From the NCBI GenBank assembly GCA_008360955.1, contig LUCM01009251.1, forward strand, positions 1 to 64,000: 64,000 nucleotides of DNA, read 5' to 3'. This DNA comes from Fasciolopsis buskii. Taxonomy: Eukaryota > Platyhelminthes > Trematoda > Plagiorchiida > Fasciolidae. The notes beneath the pieces are model-generated. The model was not told where the DNA came from and did not search any database. It was given only the letters and a program-made list of their open reading frames with translations. Below, piece by piece: positions 47,520-57,279 of the stretch (positions within the stretch are counted from its first letter, which is position 1; every line of letters starts with the position of its first letter). Made by a program: the position numbers and the translations under genes.

Positions 47520-47765
47520 AGAACAATGTCAAAACCATTCTGAGATGTCATTCAACTGGTATACTAAGACCTCGTTTACACAGGCCTGAAATGCGATCTA
47601 TCTAACGTGGGCATATTTGCTTTTATGCACTGTAAGGTGCACTGGTCATCTATGAACTGCTGATGCACTGCTGTGAAGTCTTGTGAAACAGAACGTTCTT
47701 ATTCCATTCTGAATATTTTGGACACAAGTCCAAATAATTTGGAGATGATTCCGAAATAAAGCAAT
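47520..47765 (+). repeat. Dispersed repeat family, copy 3
   Basis: Ordered blocks match copy 2: caatgtcaaaaccattctg, atgtcattcaactg, agacctcgtttacacaggcc, and acgtgggcatatttgc. They are followed, like copy 2, by a ccgaataatttt-like segment (here ccaaataatttgg). A partial fourth copy may lie at 62,290-62,340 (cgatctatctaacg then catatgtgttttatgca). Confidence 0.5.
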
Positions 47766-48749
47766 AAATAATACAGTGATTATCGTGATGGGCAATCTAC
47801 AAACCAATAAAAATTTAACAAATTCTGAATATAAAATGGACTGAAATGTCAGTAGACAATCACCGAGGGCTGACAAACACCGTGCCAAAGATAGCCAATA
47901 CTGCTATCGACACAGACGACAGAAACAAGAACTAATGACACCGGTAACACTGAATTTTCTGTAATACGTGAATCTTCGTGCAGTTTTAATGCATTTCTCT
48001 TAACTATAAAACGAAATGAGGCGACCACAGGCAGCAAGAAAGATAACGCCTAGGAATTGGAGGCTTTCGTTGCGTTTGGCAGCCCTAGCAAATGAATCAA
48101 TGTCCGTTGGTGGACCACTGCAGACCTGGAGGCTCAGCAATAACATGAGATTAAAAAGAAATTTGCGTGGGCCAACAAATTAAATGATTCATATTACGAT
48201 GTCTCTATTCGACTGAAATGGAAGGGTACATGTGTTTTATTTGGTCATATCACCGAATTGCCAGCAGTTTATATTCAAGCTCGAACTGGGACGCGAAATA
48301 CAGACGCTAAACAACCCGAGTGGTTCTCAGCGGTGTTCGGATACGAAAGCCACAAGCATACAACTATTCGAAAAAACCGGTGTTTCCTATAAATTCTGAA
48401 ATAATTGCTAATTTGGCCTGCATTCTACCACTTATGTTCGTAACAGGAACTCGTTAATGAGAAATGATTTTGCTCGGAATATCTCGTGCAGCAGCTGATT
48501 AGATATGAAGCATGTGGCATCGTTATAACACATCAACACAGAATCACGTGTCCATCAGTGGCACCACCAGCCACAGGCAGATTATAGACCCAGATGTATG
48601 ATTATCAAATGAATACAACTGTGTTTACAAATGGGGTCAAACCTCGAGTCGCAAAACCCCAGTGATTTGGCACGAATGTGATCTCTAGTTACGATGTCAT
48701 TATGGGCCGGACAAAGAAAAATATCATGCGCACAGTCAGTTACATTTGG

Positions 48750-48955
48750 TCACGTGGTGTACACGCCCATTGCGTGAAAAGTAACGTTTATGTTTGCTTA
48801 CTACTAAGGCTGAGAGCTGGTAGAACAGAATAGCAACGGTGCTAGAAATCGACCAATCTGAAAAGGATATGTTCAATTCAAATGCATGCGTAATTACATC
48901 ATAAAGATACATGACGGAAAAGTTGAAGACCACTAGAAAAAGACTACAGCTTAAT
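48750..48955 (-). mobile_element. Gypsy RNase H-like fragment
   Basis: The minus frame gives HAFELNISFSDWSISST followed by KRYFSRNG. This parallels the Gypsy RNase H block (PFELxTDASDWxIxxVLxQ, then AYFSRxL). The DNA at 48,811-48,930 is visibly similar to 36,012-36,122 (ggtagaacagaatagcaacg against ggtagcacagaacagcaact), so both derive from one element family. No neighbouring pol domains were found here. Confidence 0.4.
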
Positions 48956-48959
48956 ATCC

Positions 48960-50575
48960 ATCGTTCGATAAGCGGTAGATGTAGGTCATTGCGCAAATGT
49001 CAACGTACTACTTACAGTTCAGATTTAATTCAAAGGTTTCTTTGATCTTGAAAGCTACTGTTGCTAATGGTTCGCATTGTTGGTTTCCACGGTGCTTGGT
49101 GTTTAGGTGTGGACTAGGTTGGGAGCTGAGTAGTACCTCGGCGAATCTGAATAATATCTTGATTTTACAAACTGATAAACAATATTGCAATTCAGATGAA
49201 AACATGTGGTATGGGTAGTCATAGTTTCTCGATAATTCATTCGCTAATAGTTTTAACCACATTTACAAAGCACAATGCAGGTGGGTATGTGTCAGTGTGA
49301 GTAACAGGAATACAGATATAATTCAACATTAGTCTTAATGCAGTATCAAAGTTTACATAATCGTCAAGGGTCTATACCAGCCAATCGGTTTGTCTTTCTG
49401 CCAGCTGATCTATCGGTTGATTGATCTGTTATGAGGAGGCACGATAGACGAGATAGCATCAGACGGCAATCGGGGATCCGGATCGGTTAAGCGATCACGT
49501 GTGCAGCCAACATATATTGACCGGGTCAGTCTGCTGGTGCAGTGACTCCTTGGGAGTGAGAATCGCAAAAAATTACTTCACTTTACGCCAGCTTTCGGGA
49601 CCTCGGGGGTTTGATTTGTGGCGCGGTACCGGACGAAACCGGAAATGACACTTTTACCTCTGCTAGATGCATTAATCGGAAGAGAAACGGAGAGTGACCA
49701 AAATGAATTCATGTCCATTCTCGCCACGTTGATGCTGCTGGCATGGCTGGTACCTTTGGATGCCGTTAAAAGGATGCTTCGTCTCGTGTTTTATGTTGAT
49801 AGTGACCTCGAACAAGTTCATCAGAACTGAACGCCTGTTCTACTGGACTAATTTTGCTTAATCCACGGGCTGGTTGTTTTTATCTAATGATTCTAACTAT
49901 CTTTTCCAACTGAATATACGTTGTATGTGGTGACAAGTCGGGAAATGTTCGGCCAGCCCAGTTTTTCATCTCCCCCCTCCTCCTACTTTTCTGTTTATTT
50001 AGACTGTTGAACATGTGCAGATGAACTAGCTGCTGGAACGGTTCAGCAGGTCAACTACTCTCTCACCTTTTGGACTAATGCTCTTGTTTTTATTGATTAG
50101 GATAAATGAATCAGCCATGTAATGAAAGCTTCACTGATGACCGAATTTAAGTCGTTCCCAAACAGCCTTCTCACCTGAGTACACGTAAAAGGTTGGTTTC
50201 AAATATCCAGTTTCTAAGTATTGCTCGACTTCCGTATGGATTATTTTCTAACTTTTCAGTGTTTGTATGTAGATACGGTTTTCCACCACTTTGCGGCAAT
50301 ACAATTTGGTTTCAGATGGACACCTTTAGACAGATCAATTTACCGATTGGTGGATATTGATCACTTACTGTACGCACGAATGTGAAATCTTGCAGTAAGC
50401 ATCAATAAGGATACGGTTGTAAATAGACACTGGATTAGGGCACGAAAAAAGCAATGAGAAACTAAGGCTTATACATTGAATGCGTCGCGGCATCTATTCA
50501 TTCCGGTGCTAGATGGGATGTCTGACGTATTGAATAAGTTCGTCATGCACTTGTTAGGTCAAACTTCCTATCGGG
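48960..50575. other. Unrecognised DNA
   Basis: A 70-codon plus frame at 49,618-49,830 begins GTG/ATG-like and reads smoothly (leucine-rich, TLMLLAWLVPLDAVKRML), but it has no recognisable family and no supported exon edges. Nothing else identified. Confidence 0.35.
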
Positions 50576-50584
50576 ATTAGGAAC

Positions 50585-50730
50585 TATTGGAATCTGAATG
50601 TTTTAAGCAGAACGAACGCGAAAAATATGCATCACGTTTCAAACTTTTGTCCAATTTCGGATTTGAACTGGCATGGCCAAAATGTAGTTGAGATATATTT
50701 TCACTGAATTTCGTACTGAACCATGGATGA
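50585..50730 (+). mobile_element. Possible Gypsy RT thumb fragment
   Basis: The plus frame gives FKLLSNFGFELAWPKCS, a stop, then DIFSLNFVLNHG. This fits the Gypsy RT segment F-x-x-L-x-x-F-G-x-x-L-x-x-x-K-C-x-F-x-x-x-x-L-x-F-L-G-H. The stop falls where Phe is expected. Flanking RT and RNase H motifs are not clear. Confidence 0.35.
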
Positions 50731-50739
50731 CATAATCAA

Positions 50740-51965
50740 GAACAATGTTACCAGCAAGCACACAAATAGTAGGCCGACCGGTGATAGTCAGGTGCACTGG
50801 AATGCGTAAGAACTGATCAAAATGTTTAATATCTTGATATCTGATGTGATAATCGGTGGTTGAATCTTTACCCTTCGGCGACCCTTCAGTGGTGCCGGCT
50901 TTGTTCCATGTCACACTGTGGCGATGTGTAAGCATCCTCAACTCCACGACCGGACGAGTCGTGCAGGATGGCTAATTCCGGTCGAATATTCAATCAAAGA
51001 GTGAAATGCCGGATAATTAGTCTTCTTGTCCTACAGGCGGGAGACAAGCAGAAATACAAGTGGGGAAATAATTGCTCTGTATAGTTGGTCTTCCGTTCAG
51101 CTACCCTCTGATGCTTCGTGGACAGGTCCTTTTAGAAACAGAGACTTGGATTAAGAACCCTGATTTGTCCTCTGATTATTAGTTAAACTCCTTAGCAGTA
51201 CCCGTCCGCTAAGCCAGTGAAATACGAACTGGCAGCCAATACTAGATTCCTGAGCTTCACATTACCTGTAATAAGTTCCGAAGGCAAATTCGAACCAACC
51301 AGTTACCTTCCCCTTTTTGTGTGTACCGTCCACTCATTGCTAACTGCCTTCTGTGGGACAAAGCCCGCTTTTGTGTTTTATTGCATCAGTTAGACTGTAG
51401 CGTTGACAACCTGGACTCGTTAAAACCACAAGCGCGGTTTCGCCGTTGGTTGACTTTGTTTGACGCTCTCGGCCGTTCACGTAGGTGGTTGTTAGAAAGC
51501 GGAGTAACCGAGCCCGAAAGGAACACAGTTGGAGTTTGCTTTTTGTACCCACTTTATATGTTCCACATGGTACCGTAGTAGTTTGGATCCACTTTTGTTT
51601 TGGTTTGGCTTACTTTGGACAATACGCATTGCTCAAACGTTCTATCGTGGAGGATATACAGTGTTTGCTCTTTCTCATTCGCAAAATATCCATTCCCATC
51701 TGGATTGGGAGTTTGGAGCATACAGATGCGAGAATACACATCACACTCTCACTGAACGAATGAGACTTTGAGTTGATTAGTTGATTAGTTGATCAGGAAT
51801 GAGATGAATGATATAGTTTGTAATTTGGACCGGGAGATAGTGATCGAAAGAGTGAGTGTGAGGGTGAGGGTGAATGGGATTTGTTTTTGTATTTGGTGTG
51901 CCTGTCAGGTGGTATTCCTTTTGTATGGGTTGTGTTATATTTTGACTTGGATTCGACGAATGAAA
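50740..51965. other. Unrecognised DNA
   Basis: Overlapping frames at 51,321-51,771 look moderately coding-like but no family is recognised. A short tandem run of ttgattag (three units) lies at about 51,773-51,795, and gagggt/gagtgt repeats near 51,850-51,872. Confidence 0.35.
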
Positions 51966-51971
51966 ATGGCA

Positions 51972-52043
51972 CCCCCGCGCCGGGAGTCGAACGCGGGCCG
52001 CCTGGGTGAGAGCCAGGAATACTAAACGCTAGACCACGCGGGA
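51972..52043 (-). tRNA. tRNA-Glu (anticodon CTC), possibly a pseudogene
   Basis: The minus strand folds as a 72-nt cloverleaf. The 7-bp acceptor stem (TCCCGCG with CGCGGGG) has one G-T pair. The 5-bp anticodon stem (CCTGG/CCAGG) encloses loop CTCTCAC, giving anticodon CTC for GAG (Glu) at 52,008-52,010. The T loop TTCGACT is standard, and sequence identity to eukaryotic tRNA-Glu is high. Oddities are a C-C mismatch in the T stem, a C-T mismatch in the D stem, and one D-loop Gly-pair guanine replaced by T. A TTTT run follows downstream as a Pol III terminator. The mismatches make a retired or poorly functional copy plausible. Confidence 0.8.
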
Positions 52044-52066
52044 CTGATCGCAGGTGGGAATGAACG

Positions 52067-52143
52067 ATGACAAAACTACAAAACTACCAAACGAACACAA
52101 ACAAACGAACAAAAACAAACAGACAAACAAACAAACAAACAAG
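52067..52143. repeat. (CAAA)n-type microsatellite
   Basis: Degenerate to exact CAAA units (acaaacaaacaaacaaacaa near 52,121-52,140). On the minus strand it lies between the 3' side of the RTE element and the tRNA-Glu. Confidence 0.9.
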
Positions 52144-52223
52144 TGTTACGCAAATCAACAACACGAGCAAAATGAACAAAATTGGAAGAATGAGAAGAGG
52201 AGCAGACTGGTTCGCTCAAGCTG

Positions 52224-52270
52224 GATCGAGTCGAGTCGAGTCGAGTCTAGGAGAGGAGAGGAGAGAAAAG
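52224..52270. repeat. (TCGAG)n and (GGAGA)n tandem repeats
   Basis: About four to five TCGAG units (52,226-52,247) are followed at once by GGAGA units (52,251-52,268). They lie just outside the recognisable end of the RTE element. Confidence 0.85.
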
Positions 52271-53109
52271 ATGAAGAAATTAATGGACGGATTCATAGAT
52301 GGAGGATCAGTATGAGGATGTGAAAGAATATGACAGACCGGTGTATGAAACTTTACCTACGTTTATCGCACATTTTTTCATCCAACGTTGCCACTTCATC
52401 TGTTGACCTCCATATGGCTTCTTCCATTCCTTGGGAGGAACCCAAATTAGGGCACGATATGGTAGGCAAGTGTTCGACATACGCAACACGTGACCCAACC
52501 AGCATAGTCTACTAAGTTTCATAAGTTGAAATAAGGTATTCCGAGAACCGGCATCTTGTATTAGATTCCTGACCTTCGCAATACTCACCCAGTCGCCCCA
52601 CCCAATCCTAGCCATTCGACGTAGATATCGGTTGTCGAAAACCTCCAACCGACGAACATCTCCCACACGCATACTTCACATCTCGCAACCGTACAACAGA
52701 ACTGAAAGCACTGCAGCACAGTACACACGACCTTTCAACTTCAGTGAAATACCGGGCCAATGCCACAAGTGCTTCAGTCCAGCGTAAGCTGCTCGAGCCT
52801 TCGAAATACGCGTGTTTACCTCTACTGCCGATCTACCATCAGTCGACACGCAGCTACCAAGGTAGGTGGAACGGTCCACAATCATTAGTTCTTCTCCATG
52901 CAGTATCAAGTTCGGCACTACTCGCGTCCAGTCCTGAACCAGTACTTTGCACTTTGAAGGTGCAAAGCACATGCCAAACCGAGCGACCGATCTCGAGAGT
53001 CTATCTAGTGCGCGTTGTGCATGGTCCGCGGACTCGAAAAGACACACGACGTCATCTGCATAATCTAGATCACGTACCTTCCCTCCCCTTCCCAGTTCTT
53101 AAGACCTCC

Positions 53110-53802
53110 TCAAGCATCTTCCATCATCTCGTCCATGACAAGTTTGAACAGGAATGGAGTGTTGGGACACCTTTGTCGAACACCACTAGCCCTTTTGAAT
53201 GAAATTGATAGTTCACCGTATACCCTCACACGACCGTGGGTATGCGAGTACAATGCTCGCAACAGGTTCACGAACTTCGTTGGCGTACGCTTCCGATGGA
53301 GGGAACTGAATATTGTCGTCCGATCCACTGAGTCGAAAGCACCTTTCAAGTTGAGGAAGACTACGATCATGGGGCGGCGGTATGTGTAGCACGTTTCGAT
53401 TATCTGTCGGAGAGTGAATAACTGGTCGATGCACCCTCGACCTGGCCGAACTCCGGCCTGTTGTTCGCGGATATTACTCTCACGAATCGCTGTCAAACGG
53501 CGCAGCATTATCGAAGCTAACACCTTAGTAACTATCGGAATTAAACTAATCCCACGATGATTGCTGCAGTCACTCCGTGTATCCTTCATGAAGACGGATA
53601 CGATCAGTGACCCACCCCATGAAAGCGGAATACGCTCCTCGTTCCAAGTATCATGAAGCAAGGAGGTAAGCGATTTCACCAAAGGTTCCCCACCCAATTT
53701 GAAGAGAATTGGAGGAAGGTCGTCGGGACCGGCTGCCATTCCCCTCTTCAGAAGCCGAATATTCGACTGCATTTCCAATTCCGTTGGGGGGTCGGCAGAC
53801 AC
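53110..53802 (-). pseudogene. RTE reverse transcriptase, palm part (motif A Asp changed)
   Basis: This is a 230-codon open frame. Conserved blocks are AAGPDDLPPILFKLGG (residues 23-38), NHRGISLIPIVTKVLA (81-96), QQAGVRPGRGCIDQLFTLRQ (114-133), FLNLKGAFDSVDR (149-161) and GVRQRCPNTPFLFK (207-220). In active relatives the motif A text is FLDLRxAFDSVDR; here the catalytic Asp is Asn152. GVRQGCPLSP also carries changes. The catalytic YADD lies just beyond the frame end in another frame. Confidence 0.85.
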
Positions 53803-53828
53803 CTCCCAAAGATTCGCAGATGCGGACG

Positions 53829-54713
53829 TCAGAGTAAATACGTTAGCGTGTGGCCAGCTGAACTGATCCTTGAAATGCTCTGCCCAAAGGTCTGGCCTTT
53901 GTAGTCAACCATTGATGAGCTCTTCATTCCTACTGCACACGACTTCACCAACCGAAGTTCGCTGACCGCCGGTTTCACGTTTAAACCTAAACAGTCTTTG
54001 ACCGTTACTGTAGCTACTTCAATCTCTCCGGCTGCCTTGACCCACCACTTCTCACGGTCATTCTTAACGCTTATTGTCAACTGACGCTGCAACTGTCGGT
54101 ATATCTCATTCACCTCTTTGCAGTTAGGGAGCTGGCGTTTTTGCTCCATTAGACCCAGCGATCCTTGAGAGATCCAGTGTCCTTGACGAAAGCTAGATCT
54201 AGGACCACAGGCGAAATCTACTGCCAAGTGCATCGCCTGGTTGATTTGATCCCACTGCTCGTCTACATTGCTGTTCGTCGCAGCTCTTAGTTCCTCGGAT
54301 AGTTTCTGTTCATAACTGTTGCAAACAGCCGAAACACACAGACGTTTGACAGCCGATCGGGTTTTTGGCCTGCGTCGATGGCCATTCAGCTGCAGCAAAA
54401 ACTGTATTAGAACTAACTCTCGGTCCGATTCGACATACGATCGAAAATTCTGGACAAAGCCGTGCCAGCGGTAGATTACTGCAATATGGTCGACCTGACT
54501 GAGGGTCCCTGTCGAGTTAGAGCGCCATGTCACTGTACGGCGCGAACTGTGTCGGAAATCCACACTAGACAGGAACAAACTATTGCCTGCACAAAACCGG
54601 AGAATTCTTTCCCCGCTATCTGTTCGGTGAGCAGGCAAGGCGCATCGCTCACCTAAACAGAACTCCGATGCACTAAGTTTTCCAACGTGTACATTAAACT
54701 CCCTTGCCACCAC
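53829..54713 (-). pseudogene. RTE apurinic-type endonuclease, C-terminal part, with lost catalytic residues
   Basis: This is a 294-codon frame from the exonuclease-endonuclease-phosphatase fold into the linker before RT. The usual GDFN reads REFN (residues 4-7), so its Asp is Glu. TWRSNSTGTLSQVDHIAV (62-79) keeps the SQ-x-DH-I block. The usual SDH reads SDR (96-98), losing the catalytic His. Upstream the homology continues in another frame to about 54,760 (LVRKSKGSAIVVV). The frame runs on through the linker to KGQTFGQSISRISSAGHTLT, which precedes the RT start. Confidence 0.82.
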
Positions 54714-54814
54714 TACAATCGCTGAGCCTTTGCTCTTTCGAACAAGGGTATACGGTCCCTATACTGACTGTTAAGGAATTCTTTTCTTTTTACTTCCCTG
54801 TAGATCTATCATCC

Positions 54815-55320
54815 CTTCATCTTGCTTATTTATTTTTCCCTATATCCACTCGCAACTGGGGGAAAAGATAGCTGTTTAACACTGAACCGCGTTAGGTATG
54901 ATGGCGAAACCCTTATCGTCGTCAAGAGTAATATGAGTGGAAAACAAGTAAAGGTCAGCTGAGTCATGAAAGATACCACGAACCTGCTGGCAATGGATTT
55001 AAAAAATCGTCTGCTCGTTTTTGGACTAATTCACTAGTAAGACGAAGTCTGCTTTCGATTTAAAAGCTGCGACATAAGCGGATGAAAGATGTCAGTTGCA
55101 ACTGACTGAGGTTCTGCAAAATGTCATCTCAGAACAACGTCGCGAAAAAACAACGTGCGCTCTGTAATCGAGCTGACCCTTAAAAAACATTACCGTGCTG
55201 CGCAGCCTTCGAAACGTTGACATGAATGGACCACTGTCAACCCCTTTACGCCCTGCGTTCCCCAACCCGAGGCGGTGCATATCAAGGTCAGTGCGGAACG
55301 ACAAATAATCTAGCTGTTTA
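54815..55320. other. Flank between RTE element and the small charged-protein gene
   Basis: No gene recognised. Pyrimidine-rich near 54,775-54,845 on the + strand; otherwise featureless. Confidence 0.4.
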
Positions 55321-55324
55321 CTTG

Positions 55325-55500
55325 TCAGTCATTGGTCCGTTTCCTCTATTCCAATTGGTTACCTATTATCGGCCAGCATGTTGCTGCTGCAGCGCATTGA
55401 TTCATTATTTGATTGGTCACCCCGTAACCCAGCTGTACCCGCAAGCTGGGTGGATTTTCAAGCCTCATTCTCTGCGTCGACTATTTGCGGTGCGACCGCT
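55325..55500 (+). promoter_or_regulatory. CCAAT-rich promoter candidate
   Basis: Three CCAAT-type motifs stand within about 95 bp: cattggtccg near 55,329, ttccaattggtt near 55,348 and gattggtcacc near 55,413. The last is about 120 bp before the ATG at 55,535. No TATA box is evident. The local GC content is higher than the flanks. This arrangement suits a promoter for the short intronless gene downstream. Confidence 0.4.
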
Positions 55501-55534
55501 GGCAGTGTGTACGCGTCTCAATTCTTCAGCAGTC

Positions 55535-55867
55535 ATGAGCGAGCAACCGCGTGACTGGAAAGCTGAAGCAGCTGCCAAACGTCGACAGCGCGAACGAGAA
55601 ACGGATGTGGAACGTCGATGGCAAGAGGTAATAGATAAAGATGGTGATGGCGCTCCGGAGTGGTTAAAAGAAGCAGCGTTAAAAAAGAAAGCTCAACAAG
55701 ACAAGGAAACCGGAGTAGCCCCGTGGTTAAAGGAAGTACGACGAACAAACAAGGATTTAGCCCGCAAAATTTCGGATGTCTATCAGTCCGAGCAAGAATG
55801 TGGTGATAAGTCCGCGCCTGTTCCCCCGGCTCCCGTGCCCAAAGTAATTGAGAATGGTGCCAACTAG
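55535..55867 (+). CDS. Small charged protein with duplicated Trp-containing unit, function unknown
   Basis: Starting at ATG 55,535 (tcATGagc), this encodes 110 residues ending in TAG. The upstream frame is open to 55,226, but its text is hydrophobic and Cys-rich, unlike the body, so this Met is preferred. The protein is rich in Lys, Arg, Glu and Ala, likely soluble and helical, with no signal peptide or membrane segment. An internal repeat is clear: DWKAEAAAKRRQRERETDVE with RRWQEV (about residues 7-32), and EWLKEAALKKKAQQDKETGV with APWLKEV (about 42-68). Both share W, EAA, a basic run, ET-x-V and W..EV. A Pro-rich tail follows (PVPPAPVPK). Trp-Leu-Lys-Glu repeats recall short actin- or partner-binding modules, but I recognise no family. 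Possible promoter CCAAT motifs precede it and a polyadenylation signal follows. Confidence 0.7.
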   Translation: MSEQPRDWKAEAAAKRRQRERETDVERRWQEVIDKDGDGAPEWLKEAALKKKAQQDKETGVAPWLKEVRRTNKDLARKISDVYQSEQECGDKSAPVPPAPVPKVIENGAN

Positions 55868-56261
55868 TCAATCAACTCCGTTATTCCTTCAACGAATGTG
55901 TAACAGCTTACTTATTTACGAGTTGACGGCTTGCCCGGTCGTCCGGGTACGGGTCACATTGCGAAAGCTTAATATTGGTGAGCTTTCTTCTGTCATCACC
56001 CTATTTTGCTATGCGTATGCCTTGCATCATACTTGACCAGCTTGCCTGTCTTCCGACTCGACTTGTTCGTAACTGTGATTCTCGTGTCTATTTTATGACT
56101 TCGGTACAACTGTACTATACACTGACCTTCAAAACAAACAGATCGCGTACCACAATCATAACCATAATACCACTAATATATGATATTCACTTATATTTGT
56201 ATACAGAGCGTGCTTTAATTTTCACCATTCTTATGTGACCTACTCATTGGTGTTCAACATG

Positions 56262-56267
56262 AATAAA
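56262..56267 (+). terminator. AATAAA polyadenylation signal candidate
   Basis: The first canonical AATAAA downstream of the 110-residue gene, about 395 nt after its stop, with no other obvious gene between. It would give a 3' UTR of about 0.4 kb. Confidence 0.45.
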
Positions 56268-56269
56268 TC

Positions 56270-57275
56270 TCAGTATAATTGATACTGACATTTCCATTGT
56301 TTGGCCGTGCGGCAATTCTTTTTCCCCGTTTTTATTCGATACGAGGTTTTCCCTTGCGTGTCTGTGTGGATATTAGGGCTTTATACATCAGTTCAGTTCG
56401 TTTGTGTTGTTCTCACAAAAGCATACCCTTTATAGTTGTTTGCATTAATTTGGCAGTGTGTTCGCTACTCGTAAAACCGAAAAACAACCGCTTTGGGATT
56501 GGTCAGAACAAGGAAAACAGCAAGGTTGCTATGTGTAAGTGGGCCGGGATACAGTCGTGGCAGTTGGTCCACAATCCCAATATCAGGAAGTGGGCTGGTG
56601 TATTATGACTCGTGCAGTAGTACTGGTTATTGGGATCGCCATATCCCATACCCGGATCATGGGCGAACGCAGTTGTGGCGACACTCTGCTGACATGGTCG
56701 GTCGATAAGCCGAGCGAAGAGGTCCCGCTAGACAGCCGCTTATCTCTTCTGGGGCAGTGGAACTGGAAGACTATTTTGCCGCAGTATATATACATCTGTG
56801 CTTATACATATACAGGTAAATATGTGTATATATATACATTGTAAGTAGTATCTGGGTGAGCGAACAAAATTTCCCCCGAAGTACACGACCGGTTTCATGG
56901 TTATTGGCACTCGCCAAGTATGCGTATTCGGTACCCCCTCGTCCAAACACTCTTACGCTGTGTTGGTATGTGAAGTCAAATTATAATTTGAAGCTTCAGG
57001 ACTGCACATGGATTTCCCAAGAAAAACCGCAACTGTGATTCGTTTGTGGACTCTTCAGCTAACGGTTCCATAGAATACATTAAACACGGCGCACTGGGGC
57101 AAACAAGCCCGTTTTTAGCTATTCGTAATCATACTAATGCATGTCATTAAATTGGAACGCGGATAATTCAGGTGAATGCCCGTTTCCAGTCGTACTACTT
57201 CATATCACGGACCGTGTGTATGTGCGTTCGCTTATGTACGATTGATCACTTTGCCAGACGACTAAGTTGCAAGTC
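56270..57275. other. Unrecognised DNA with AT tract
   Basis: Frames at 56,279-56,844 lack recognisable motifs. A stretch of moderate GC near 56,540-56,780 ends at a TATA-like run (gcagtatatatacat). It could be an unrecognised repeat or LTR-like promoter piece. An AT-rich alternating tract lies at about 56,783-56,840. Confidence 0.35.
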
Positions 57276-57279
57276 AGAT

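Larger units (their letters stand above)
52345..54810 (-). mobile_element. RTE-like non-LTR retrotransposon (5'-truncated, inactive)
   Basis: This is the best-preserved element here. Read minus, it has the endonuclease C-terminal half (53,829-54,760), RT (53,110-53,802 plus a continuation with DLDYADDVVCLFES, where YADD is encoded at 53,051-53,062), LHGEELMIVDRSTYLGSCVS near 52,900, GRVYCAAVLSVLLYGCEM near 52,690, and the C-terminal SRLCWLGHVLRMS near 52,480. The element uses its endonuclease to nick DNA and its RT to copy its RNA at the nick. Frame changes occur near 53,050-53,110, 52,673 and 53,803-53,828. The 5' part before about 54,810 is missing. No gene is disrupted visibly. Confidence 0.88.

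Noticed and set aside
52744..53389. Plus-strand frames of 152 and 84 codons
   Set aside because: They are antisense shadows of the RTE reverse transcriptase.
55226..55534. Upstream extension of the 110-residue protein
   Set aside because: The text is Cys- and hydrophobic-rich, overlaps the CCAAT-rich promoter candidate and does not resemble the charged body; more likely untranslated.
55533..55871. 112-codon minus-strand frame over the small gene
   Set aside because: The plus-strand frame has a good ATG, an internal repeat and flanking signals; the minus frame is its complement.
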